From the NCBI GenBank assembly GCA_023393895.1, contig JAEXBT010000078.1, forward strand, positions 1 through 15,386: a DNA stretch of 15,386 nucleotides, in the 5' to 3' direction. The translations under genes were made by a program, and so were the position numbers. Source of the DNA: Pseudomonadota bacterium. Lineage in GTDB: Bacteria > Pseudomonadota > Gammaproteobacteria > Xanthomonadales > Xanthomonadaceae. The notes under the pieces were generated by a model, which was not told the DNA's origin, ran no database searches, and saw only the letters and a program-made list of their open reading frames with translations. Below, one piece after another: positions 1-6,848 of the stretch (the first letter of the stretch is position 1; every line of letters begins with the position of its first letter).

Positions 1-1096
1 GGTAGGTGTACGTCGTCGTGCCCGAGAAGCCCGCAGCCGGCGTGAACGTGATCGTGCCGTCCGGATTCACCGTCGTCGTCCCGTTCGCCGACGGCACCGT
101 CACCGTCACCGATGCCGGATCCAGCGGAAGTCCAGACTGATCATTGGCGAGTACATTCGTCGTCACCAGCGTGTTCTGCGCCGTTGTCGCATTGTCATCG
201 ATGGCTTCAACGCTTCGATCCGTGATCGTGCCCGTGCCCACGGCATCGGTCACCGTCACCCCCGCAGGCGCCGTGCCCAGGGTCGCGATCACCGTCTCGT
301 CGCCTTCGGCGATCGTGTCGGTCGCGGTCGGCAGCGTCAGCGTGCCCGTCGTCGAACCGGCCGGGATCGTCACGGTCGCCACCGAGGTGTAGTCCGTGCC
401 GTCCGCCGCCGTGCCCGTGTAGGTCACCGGGATCACGATGTCCGTCGTCGAGGTGCCGCCGCTCAGCGTCACCGTGTAGACCAGGTTGCCGCCTTCGGCC
501 ACCGTCGGCGCATCACCCAGCGCCACCGACAAGGCCGGCGCCACGTCCGTGATCGTGCCCGTCGCGCTCGAAGGGGTGCCCACCGCGTAACCGGTGCCCG
601 CCGCCACCGTGATGATCACCGTCTCGTCCGGCTCCACCACCGTGTCCGCCGTCGGGTCGATCGTCACCGTCGCCGTCGTCTGGCCCGCCGGGATCGTCAC
701 CGACGTCACCGCGCCGGTGTAATCCGTACCCGAAGTCGCCGTCCCCGTCGTGGTCAGGTTCACCGTCAGCGGTACAGCCAGCACCTGGCTGAGCGTGACC
801 GTATATACCAAATTAGTGGCGCCATCTTCCGGAACAGAAGCAGGCGCGACTGCAATCGACACCGTAGGCTGGACGATCGTGTCCGTGTCCGTTGACGTAC
901 ACGCGCCCGTGGTGGAGTTGAACGTGCTGGGCGCAACACAGCTCGTGCCGGTGTTGGTGACGTTCGCCGGCGGCGTGACTGTGGCGGTGTTGGTGGCGGT
1001 GGTCGTCTGTGCGGACGCGCTCACGGCAACGCCCAACGCCAGCGTGCCGGCGATGATCAGTGTGCGCAGCGATTGAACGACCGAACGCGGGTCCAA
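1..1096 (-). CDS. Secreted repetitive surface protein with Calx-beta-like domains (5' part, runs off the left edge)
   Basis: One stop-free minus-strand frame covers 365 codons and leaves the window without a stop. A signal peptide (about residues 9-29, LRTLIIAGTLALGVAVSASA) is followed by a Thr/Asn-rich stretch with a Cys pair. Two tandem Calx-beta-like domains then follow: the first holds SVPEDGATNLVYTVTLS and VVEPDETVIITV, the second VAEGGNLVYTVTLSGG and IAEGDETVIATLG, and each ends in GTITD. Next comes a cadherin/Big-like repeat with VLANDQSGLPLDPASV and NPDGTITFTPAAGFSG. Calx-beta motifs bind Ca2+ in known proteins; here the EGDET/EPDET acidic turns suggest it. The start is a TTG at 1096-1094, because no ATG or GTG is in frame before the signal peptide; a G-rich stretch (AAGGGGGGAAGGGGG) just upstream may be the ribosome site. 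The product is probably a large exported adhesin or cell-surface protein; exact function unknown. Confidence 0.8.
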   Translation of the reverse strand, partial: MDPRSVVQSLRTLIIAGTLALGVAVSASAQTTTATNTATVTPPANVTNTGTSCVAPSTFNSTTGACTSTDTDTIVQPTVSIAVAPASVPEDGATNLVYTVTLSQVLAVPLTVNLTTTGTATSGTDYTGAVTSVTIPAGQTTATVTIDPTADTVVEPDETVIITVAAGTGYAVGTPSSATGTITDVAPALSVALGDAPTVAEGGNLVYTVTLSGGTSTTDIVIPVTYTGTAADGTDYTSVATVTIPAGSTTGTLTLPTATDTIAEGDETVIATLGTAPAGVTVTDAVGTGTITDRSVEAIDDNATTAQNTLVTTNVLANDQSGLPLDPASVTVTVPSANGTTTVNPDGTITFTPAAGFSGTTTYTY

Positions 1097-1167
1097 CTTC
1101 CCCCTTCCCCCCTTACCAAACCGCCCACATCCAGCGGGCCGGCCTCTGCAACGCACTGTTCTGAAAA

Positions 1168-1186
1168 CGCCCGCTCAAAGCGGGCG
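1168..1186 (-). promoter_or_regulatory. GC hairpin followed by U4 in the leader of the surface-protein gene
   Basis: Arms CGCCCGCT (1168-1175) and AGCGGGCG (1179-1186) form a perfect 8-bp stem with a 3-nt loop. Read on the minus strand, the hairpin is followed by TTTT (1167-1164). It lies between the proposed minus-strand start site (about 1218) and the TTG start at 1096. It therefore looks like a weak terminator inside the 5' leader, that is, a possible attenuator. The U tract is short, so it could equally be only a structural hairpin. Confidence 0.4.
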
Positions 1187-1220
1187 TGGAGCGCATCATA
1201 TCAGTGATGCCGTTCACGGA

Positions 1221-1239
1221 TGTCATGATAATCATCACG
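1221..1239. promoter_or_regulatory. Fur-box-like palindrome between divergent genes
   Basis: The 19 bases TGTCATGATAATCATCACG match the classical Fur consensus GATAATGATAATCATTATC at 13 of 19 positions by hand alignment. The match includes the whole core palindrome ATGAT-A-ATCAT (1225-1235). It is an AT-rich island in GC-rich DNA and overlaps the proposed minus-strand -10 (1230-1225). Both neighbours have plausible iron links: an Fe-S oxidoreductase and a surface protein. The Fur consensus used is the E. coli one. Confidence 0.35.
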
Positions 1240-1265
1240 CCTGACTCCGGCTTGACCGGAGTCAA
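1225..1265 (-). promoter_or_regulatory. Proposed FNR-class II promoter of the surface-protein gene
   Basis: On the minus strand the FNR-type box (1265-1252) is followed after 21 bases by TATCAT (1230-1225), a 5/6 match to the -10 consensus. This puts the box centre about 40-41 bases before a start near 1218, close to the -41.5 of class II FNR promoters. The resulting leader is about 120 nt and contains the 1168-1186 hairpin. Confidence 0.4.
1252..1265. promoter_or_regulatory. FNR/CRP-type box A, TTGAC-CGGA-GTCAA (perfect)
   Basis: This perfect 5-4-5 inverted repeat has the spacing of FNR/ANR/DNR boxes (consensus TTGAT-N4-ATCAA) with the fifth base changed symmetrically to C/G. It sits inside a longer 9-bp inverted repeat: TGACTCCGG at 1242-1250 and CCGGAGTCA at 1256-1264. 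That overlap could be a second operator or chance. The box lies between the surface-protein gene and the oxidoreductase gene. Confidence 0.6.
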
Positions 1266-1279
1266 TTGGCCGGGTCAAT

Positions 1280-1285
1280 TAGAAT
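1280..1285 (+). promoter_or_regulatory. Candidate -10 element of the oxidoreductase gene
   Basis: TAGAAT is a 5/6 match to TATAAT and would give a start near 1292 and a leader of about 30 nt. Only 14 bases separate it from box A, against about 22 for a class II activator site. On this strand, then, box A would overlap the -35 region, a position more typical of repression. Confidence 0.35.
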
Positions 1286-1321
1286 ACCTGCTCCGGGGCG
1301 ACCCATTTTTCGTTCATATAC

Positions 1322-4300
1322 ATGACCAGCACGGCCGAGCTCTCCTCGCCGGCGTCGGCCAACCTTGGCCTGACCCGCGGACTTTCCGACGCGGACTATA
1401 CCTTGGCCGACAAGTATGCTCGCACCCAGGGCCGGATCTACCTCTCCGGCGTTCAGGCCCTGGTTCGCCTGCCGATGATGCAGCGGTTGCGCGATGTCGC
1501 CGCCGGACTGGACACGGCAGGCTTCATTTCCGGCTACCGGGGTTCACCGCTGGGCGGCTTCGATCTCGAACTTTGGCGGGCGAAGTCGCATCTTGAGCGA
1601 CATTCGGTGAAGTTCACCCCCGGTTTGAACGAAGATCTCGGCGCCACCATGGTCTGGGGCACCCAGCAGACCGGCCTTTTCCCGGGCGCCAAGGTCGATG
1701 GCGTGTTCGGCATGTGGTACGGCAAGGGGCCGGGCGTGGACCGCTGTGGCGACGTGTTCAAGCATGCCAATGCCGCAGGAACGTCACAGTTCGGCGGCGT
1801 ACTGGCTCTGGCGGCGGACGACCATGCCTGCCGTTCGTCCACCCTGCCCCACGGCTCCGAACATGAGTTCGTCAGCGCGATGATGCCCGTGCTGAACCCG
1901 GCCGGCGTGCAGGACATCCTCGAGATGGGCCTGCTCGGCTTCGCGATGAGCCGCTTCACCGGCCGCTGGGTCAGCTTCAAGACGATCGCCGAGACGGTCG
2001 AGTCCTCCGCTTCTGTGGACGTCAATCCGCTGGCGCAGGAAATCATCCTGCCCGGCGACGACGAATTCGAGATGCCGGCGGGCGGCCTCAACATCCGCTG
2101 GCCGGACCCACCGCTGGAGCAGGAGATGCGCCTGCATCGCTACGCGGTGAAGGCGGCGCAGGCCTTTGCCCGCGCCAACCGCATCGACAAGGTGGTGATC
2201 GATTCGCCGAACGCGCGGCTCGGCATCGTGACCACTGGCAAGAGCTACCTGGACGTGTTGCAGGCGCTGGAGTATCTGGGGCTTGATGAGGCGGCCTGCG
2301 CCGACATCGGTTTGCGCATCTACAAGGTGGGCATGACCTGGCCGCTGGAGCCACAGGGCATCCGCGCCTTCGCCCGCGGCCTGCGGGACATCGTGGTGGT
2401 CGAGGAGAAGCACAGCTTCATCGAGAGCCAGATGAAGGAACTGTTCTACAACTTCGACGGCGACCGCCCGACCATCGTCGGCAAGTACGACGAGGCGGGC
2501 GAATGGATCCTGCCCTCCACCGGCGAACTGACGCCGGCCACGATCGCCGGGGTGATCGGCCGCCGGATCCAGCGTTTCCACAGCAGCGAGCGCATGGAAC
2601 AGGTGCTGGCGTGGATGGAATCGAAGGAAGGCGAGCTGGCGCTGCCGCGGGCCAACTTCCCGCGCGTGCCGCATTACTGCTCGGGGTGCCCGCACAACAC
2701 CAGCACGAAGGTGCCGGAGGGCTCGCGGGGACTGGCCGGCATCGGCTGCCACTACATGGTGACGTGGATGAACCGCGACACCGACACCTTCACCCACATG
2801 GGCGGCGAAGGCGTGACCTGGGCCGGGCAGGCCGCGTTCACCGACACACCGCACGTGTTCCAGAACCTGGGCGACGGCACCTATTTCCACAGCGGTTCGC
2901 TGGCGATCCGCCAGTCAGTCGCGGCCGGCGTCAACATCACCTACAAGATCCTCTACAACGACGCGGTGGCGATGACCGGCGGCCAGCCGGTGGACGGCAC
3001 GCTCACCGTGCCGCAGATCGCGCACCAGGTCCTGAGCGAAGGGGTGCACACCATCGCGCTGCTGTCCGACGACATCCAGAAGTGGACGTTGCAGCGCCAC
3101 CTGTTCCCGAAGGAGGTGGAGTTCTTCGATCGCCGCGAACTCGACGACGTGCAGAAGAAGCTGCGCAAGGTGAAGGGTGTCTCGGTGCTGATCTACGACC
3201 AGACCTGCGCCACCGAGAAGCGCCGCCGGCGCAAGCGCGGCAAGATGGCCGATCCGCAGAAGCGCGTGCTGATCAATACGCTGGTCTGCGAAGGCTGCGG
3301 CGACTGCGGCAAGAAGTCGTTCTGCGTCTCGGTGCTGCCGAAGGACACTGAATTCGGCCGCAAGCGCGAGATCGACCAGTCCAACTGCAACAAGGACTAC
3401 AGCTGCGTCGAGGGTTTCTGCCCGAGCTTCGTCACCGTGCACGGCGGCACGCTGAAGAAGGGCCGCAAGGTCAATGCCGCCGCACGACTCGGCAACCTGC
3501 CGAACCCGGTCATCGCCAGCGACCTGTCCAGGCCCTGGAACATCCTGATCACCGGCGTCGGTGGCACCGGAGTGGTCACCATCGGCGCGCTGCTCGGCAT
3601 GGCCGGACACCTGGAGGCCAAGGGCGCGACCGTGCTCGACCAGACCGGCCTGGCGCAGAAGGGTGGCGCGGTCACCACCCACATCCGCATTGCCCGCGCC
3701 CCGGACGACATCCACGCCGTGCGCATCGCCGCCGGCGAGGCCGATCTGGTGCTCGGCTGCGACATGGTGGTGGTCAACGATTACTGGGCGCTGTCGAAGG
3801 TGCGCGCCGGCCGCACGCAGGTGGTGCTGAACACCTATGAGGCGATGCCCGGCACGTTCACCACCCGCCCGGACATGCAGTTCCCGGCCGCCGACATCGT
3901 GGCCGCGGTGCGCACGGCGCTCGACGGTGGCGAGCCGATGCAGGTCGATGCGACCCAGCTCGCCACCGCGCTGATGGGGGATGCGATCGCGACCAACCTG
4001 TTCATGCTCGGCTACGCCTGGCAGCAGGGACTGGTGCCGCTGTCATTCGAATCGCTGATGCGCGCGATCGAGCTCAACGGCGCGGCGATCGACATGAACA
4101 AGACCGCGTTCGCGTGGGGCCGCCTGGCGGCGATCGACCTGCCGGCGGTGATCGAGGCCGCGGGCATCGTGCGCAACGCACCGACCGTCGCGGAGCGCAC
4201 CCCGCACGCGCTGCCGCTGCTGGCGCCGACCGCCAACGAGGGCCACGAGTCCGGGCTGTCGCCGCAGGGCGCGACCTTCGAGGAGGACGAACTGCGCCAC

Positions 4301-5017
4301 GTGCCGGCGCACGCCAGCGATACAGTTGTGGCACTGCCGCTGGACGATGCGCGGCTGTCGCGTTCGCTCGACGAGCTCGTCGCTCGCCGCGTCGAGTTCC
4401 TCACCGAGTACCAGGATGCCACCTACGCCAAGCGGTACAGCGACTTCGTCGCCCACGTGCGCAGGGCCGAGGAAGCGCAGGCGCCGGGCTCGAGCGACCT
4501 GTCCGAAGCGGTCGCCCGCTATTTCTTCAAGCTGATGGCCTACAAGGACGAGTACGAAGTGGCGCGGCTCTACACTTCCGACGTGTTCCTGCGTCGCATC
4601 GAGCAGCAGTTCGAGGGCGACTACACGTTGAGCTTCCACCTCGCCCCTCCGCTGTTCGCCAAGCGCAACGCGAACGGCGAGCTGGTGAAGCGCGAGTACG
4701 GCCCGTGGGTGATGCGTGCCTATCGCCTGCTGGCGAAGATGAAGCACCTGCGCGGCGGCCCATTCGACGTGTTCGGCCGCACCGTAGAGCGGCGCATGGA
4801 GCGCCGCCTGATCGCCGAGTACGAGGCGACCATCGGCGGCCTGCTGGATGCGCTCGATGGCGGCAACGTGGGGCTGGCAGCGGAAATCGCATCGATCCCC
4901 GAGCACATCCGCGGCTTCGGCCATGTCAAGGAAGCACACCTGGCGAAGGCGAAGGCGCGCGAGGCCGAACTGCTGGCCGAGTGGAAGAACCCGCTGCGGA
5001 TCGTGCAGGCCGCCTGA
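1322..5017 (+). CDS. Indolepyruvate ferredoxin oxidoreductase, fused alpha-gamma form with C-terminal DUF6537-like domain
   Basis: This 1231-residue enzyme belongs to the 2-oxoacid:ferredoxin oxidoreductase superfamily. It is expected to decarboxylate aryl (indole-/phenyl-) pyruvates to acyl-CoA with electron transfer to ferredoxin, in the cytoplasm. The N-terminal pyrimidine-binding domain carries GFISGYRGSPLGGFD (about residue 67 on). C453 and C456 (CSGCPHN) precede the TPP domain, where GDG517-519 and N546 form the classic TPP/Mg motif. A cysteine cluster follows: C656, C659, C662, C668, C689, C695 and C700, fitting Fe-S centres. The gamma domain starts near 739 (ITGVGGTGVVTIGALLG). The C-terminal 230 residues resemble DUF6537. 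Length and order fit the single-chain proteobacterial form. The ATG at 1322 lacks a clear ribosome site. The gene is divergent from the surface-protein gene and shares box A with it. Exact substrate is not readable from sequence. Confidence 0.92.
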   Translation: MTSTAELSSPASANLGLTRGLSDADYTLADKYARTQGRIYLSGVQALVRLPMMQRLRDVAAGLDTAGFISGYRGSPLGGFDLELWRAKSHLERHSVKFTPGLNEDLGATMVWGTQQTGLFPGAKVDGVFGMWYGKGPGVDRCGDVFKHANAAGTSQFGGVLALAADDHACRSSTLPHGSEHEFVSAMMPVLNPAGVQDILEMGLLGFAMSRFTGRWVSFKTIAETVESSASVDVNPLAQEIILPGDDEFEMPAGGLNIRWPDPPLEQEMRLHRYAVKAAQAFARANRIDKVVIDSPNARLGIVTTGKSYLDVLQALEYLGLDEAACADIGLRIYKVGMTWPLEPQGIRAFARGLRDIVVVEEKHSFIESQMKELFYNFDGDRPTIVGKYDEAGEWILPSTGELTPATIAGVIGRRIQRFHSSERMEQVLAWMESKEGELALPRANFPRVPHYCSGCPHNTSTKVPEGSRGLAGIGCHYMVTWMNRDTDTFTHMGGEGVTWAGQAAFTDTPHVFQNLGDGTYFHSGSLAIRQSVAAGVNITYKILYNDAVAMTGGQPVDGTLTVPQIAHQVLSEGVHTIALLSDDIQKWTLQRHLFPKEVEFFDRRELDDVQKKLRKVKGVSVLIYDQTCATEKRRRRKRGKMADPQKRVLINTLVCEGCGDCGKKSFCVSVLPKDTEFGRKREIDQSNCNKDYSCVEGFCPSFVTVHGGTLKKGRKVNAAARLGNLPNPVIASDLSRPWNILITGVGGTGVVTIGALLGMAGHLEAKGATVLDQTGLAQKGGAVTTHIRIARAPDDIHAVRIAAGEADLVLGCDMVVVNDYWALSKVRAGRTQVVLNTYEAMPGTFTTRPDMQFPAADIVAAVRTALDGGEPMQVDATQLATALMGDAIATNLFMLGYAWQQGLVPLSFESLMRAIELNGAAIDMNKTAFAWGRLAAIDLPAVIEAAGIVRNAPTVAERTPHALPLLAPTANEGHESGLSPQGATFEEDELRHVPAHASDTVVALPLDDARLSRSLDELVARRVEFLTEYQDATYAKRYSDFVAHVRRAEEAQAPGSSDLSEAVARYFFKLMAYKDEYEVARLYTSDVFLRRIEQQFEGDYTLSFHLAPPLFAKRNANGELVKREYGPWVMRAYRLLAKMKHLRGGPFDVFGRTVERRMERRLIAEYEATIGGLLDALDGGNVGLAAEIASIPEHIRGFGHVKEAHLAKAKAREAELLAEWKNPLRIVQAA

Positions 5018-5030
5018 GGCCTGCGGGTTT
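5005..5030 (+). terminator. Weak possible terminator of the oxidoreductase gene
   Basis: The arms GCAGGCC (5005-5011) and GGCCTGC (5018-5024) flank a 6-base loop that contains the TGA stop codon, and are followed by GGGTTT. The U tract is poor, so this is a marginal call. Confidence 0.25.
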
Positions 5031-5039
5031 CATCGCGAC

Positions 5040-5066
5040 AAAAAAAACGCCCCGCATCGCGGGGCG
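5040..5066 (-). terminator. Intrinsic terminator of the minus-strand envelope cluster
   Basis: The arms CGCCCCGC (5048-5055) and GCGGGGCG (5059-5066) form a perfect 8-bp stem with a 3-nt loop. Read on the minus strand, it is followed directly by eight T (5047-5040). It lies 30 bases past the stop at 5096. There is no T run on the plus side, so it acts mainly on the minus strand. Confidence 0.85.
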
Positions 5067-5095
5067 CAGCTCGAATCTCTTGACCGGTGGCGCGC

Positions 5096-5902
5096 TCAGG
5101 GTGCCGCCACCACTGGCAGGCTGCCGCCGCGGATGTTGCGGGCATCGGCAATGATCTGGCGCGCGTTCCTGCCGCGGCAGGCGAAGTGGCGCGAACTGGC
5201 CAGCCACTGCGCGTCATCGGCGTAGGAGAACACCAGCTGGCGGCCCTTGAGCGCATCGATCACCTCGCGGGCGATGCCCTCGCGCAGCGCCGGGCAGCCC
5301 TGGCTGCGCCCGAGGCGGCCCTGCTTGCGGATCATGTCCGGGTTCGCGTACCAGGCGCCATGCATGACGATGGCGCGCATCCGTGCGTTGTCGTTGAACC
5401 CGGCATCCAACCCATCCATCCGCATCGAGTAACCATTGCCGCCGTAGTAGGTTTCCGCGGTGCGGAACAGGCCCAGGCTGGTCGCGTGGCTGCCCTCGAC
5501 GTTGGAGAAGCGGGTCGCGTAGTTCCCGCCGCTGCCCTGGCCGTGGCTGACGTGCTCGTTGTAGAGCAGGCGCTCGCCGGCGGCATCGAACACCCACATG
5601 CGCTTGTCGGTGGAGGGACGCGAATAGTCGATCACCGCCAGCCGGGTGTCGGCCGGGACATCCCCCGAAGCGACTGCGCAGGCGCGAGCCTCGACCGCCA
5701 GCGCCAGCACGCCCGGATCCGCATTCGGCGCGAGCCGCTGCAGGCGGGCCAGCAGGGCCTGCTCGGGATCGACCGGTGCGACCATCGCCGGCGGCGCCTG
5801 CACCGGGCGCGGTACGGCGGCGGTTTCGCGCTGCGGCGTGCTGGAGCAGCTGGCCAGTGTGGAAGCAGTCAGCGCGATGAAGACGGCGTGAAGTCTTTTC
5901 AT
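5096..5902 (-). CDS. Murein L,D-transpeptidase catalytic-domain lipoprotein (YkuD_2/PF13645-like)
   Basis: The product is 268 residues. An N-terminal signal with lipobox LASC (C19) indicates a lipoprotein, and a Pro/Ala-rich spacer follows to about residue 45. The catalytic region has MHGAWYAN (H181) and RSQGCPAL (C203), the His and Cys expected of a YkuD-fold active site. The SQGCPAL form is that of the YkuD_2 family, not classical YkuD. Such enzymes are expected to act on peptidoglycan peptides in the periplasm; whether this one makes 3-3 cross-links, attaches proteins or cleaves is open. The ATG at 5902 starts the signal peptide directly, and no good ribosome site is visible. It is the last gene before the terminator at 5040-5066 and follows a second, unrelated L,D-transpeptidase gene. 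Confidence 0.85.
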   Translation of the reverse strand: MKRLHAVFIALTASTLASCSSTPQRETAAVPRPVQAPPAMVAPVDPEQALLARLQRLAPNADPGVLALAVEARACAVASGDVPADTRLAVIDYSRPSTDKRMWVFDAAGERLLYNEHVSHGQGSGGNYATRFSNVEGSHATSLGLFRTAETYYGGNGYSMRMDGLDAGFNDNARMRAIVMHGAWYANPDMIRKQGRLGRSQGCPALREGIAREVIDALKGRQLVFSYADDAQWLASSRHFACRGRNARQIIADARNIRGGSLPVVAAP

Positions 5903-6009
5903 GCGCGTGACGATACACGCACAAGTCCTTGATTTGCATTAACAGGGCGTTATGCCGGCCAACGGATTCATGTCGGCGTATTCAGGTACAACCTGACGCG
6001 GGCCGTCCG

Positions 6010-6810
6010 CTACCGCGGATCAGCGGGGCGTTCAGCCTGTGCCGGAAGCCGCTTGGCGGGATCCTGCACCGGCCCCGAGAATGGCCGATATGGCGGCTGC
6101 GCGGGCCGCGACGGCAGCTCCGTGGTGGATGGTTTGGTGTCATCACCCACCACGACGCGACCATCGCCCATGACGGTGACGGTTTGCCGCGGCGGCTCGG
6201 CCGGGGGCGGCGGTGGCGGGGCGTCCGGAAAGATGTAGGCGCCGCTGTCGGCATCGATCGGCGCGGTTTCCCCGGGGTGCACCACTTCGGGGTAGTCGCT
6301 CTCATCGGCCACCACCACCAGGGTGCCGAGTGAAGTCACACCGTAGAGATGCTCCGCCAGCTTGCGGGGCAGGCGGATGCATCCGTGCGAGGCCGGATAG
6401 CCGGGCAGGGCGCCGGCGTGCAGGGCGATGCCATCCCAGGTCAGCCGCTGCATGAACGGCATCGGGGCATCGTCGTACAGATTGGAGCGATGGGTGACCT
6501 TCTTCTGCAGGATGCGGAACTGGCCGGTCGGCGTTTCTCGCCCTGCACTGCCGGTGCTCACCGTGCTCAGGCCGATGCGGGTCCCGCCGCGATAGATGTG
6601 CGCACGCTGCTCGGGCAGGCTGATGATCACCAGCACTTCCCCGGCCGGCGCGCGTTGGGGCTGCCACGCGTAACTGCCCGCGCGGGAAACGCGGGCGTCC
6701 ATCGACGCCGCGGCGGCCTGCGGGTTCGCGGCCTCGGCCACGCTTGCCCCGGCCAGCATTGCGCCGACCAGCAAGACGCCCACCAGGCGATGTGATGTCC
6801 CCCTGTCCAT
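6010..6810 (-). CDS. L,D-transpeptidase, YkuD family (PF03734-like)
   Basis: The product is 266 residues, exported by a signal peptide (cut near ASVAEA-ANP, about residue 27). The YkuD domain runs from about residue 58 (EVLVIISLPEQRAHIYRGG) to 170. It holds the signature H131-AGALPGYPAS-H142-G-C144-IRLP, including the catalytic Cys. A long Pro-rich tail (PPPPPPAEPP) lies after residue 200 and contains a short segment TVTVMGDGRVVVGDD; the tail may anchor or space the enzyme in the wall. These enzymes form 3-3 cross-links or attach proteins to peptidoglycan. The ATG at 6810 has an AAGGTGG ribosome site 4 bases upstream, held in a small inverted repeat. The gene begins 38 bases after the M61 peptidase stop, so co-transcription is likely. 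Confidence 0.88.
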   Translation of the reverse strand: MDRGTSHRLVGVLLVGAMLAGASVAEAANPQAAAASMDARVSRAGSYAWQPQRAPAGEVLVIISLPEQRAHIYRGGTRIGLSTVSTGSAGRETPTGQFRILQKKVTHRSNLYDDAPMPFMQRLTWDGIALHAGALPGYPASHGCIRLPRKLAEHLYGVTSLGTLVVVADESDYPEVVHPGETAPIDADSGAYIFPDAPPPPPPAEPPRQTVTVMGDGRVVVGDDTKPSTTELPSRPAQPPYRPFSGPVQDPAKRLPAQAERPADPR

Positions 6811-6813
6811 TGC

Positions 6814-6831
6814 GCCACCTTAGCCGGTGGC
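6814..6831 (-). promoter_or_regulatory. Ribosome site inside a small stem-loop
   Basis: Arms GCCACC (6814-6819) and GGTGGC (6826-6831) pair with a 6-nt loop. On the minus strand the 3' arm is part of the AAGGTGG ribosome site of the YkuD gene, just 4 bases before its ATG. The stem could hide the site and couple translation to the upstream M61 gene, whose stop is 18 bases before it. Confidence 0.35.
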
Positions 6832-6848
6832 GGTGACGGGGCAGTGAT

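Noticed and set aside
144..1076. Plus-strand open frames with Val/Thr/Ser-rich products at the left end
   Set aside because: They are antisense to the continuous minus-strand surface-protein frame, which has a signal peptide and recognisable repeats.
2503..3351. Second plus-strand frame inside the oxidoreductase gene
   Set aside because: Arg/Ala/Pro-rich out-of-frame reading of a gene with clear TPP and Cys motifs.
5929..5942. TTGAT-TTGC-ATTAA, one mismatch from the classical FNR box, before the YkuD_2 lipoprotein gene
   Set aside because: Class II spacing would put the start inside the coding region, and it lacks the TTGAC/GTCAA form shared by the other four sites; likely chance.
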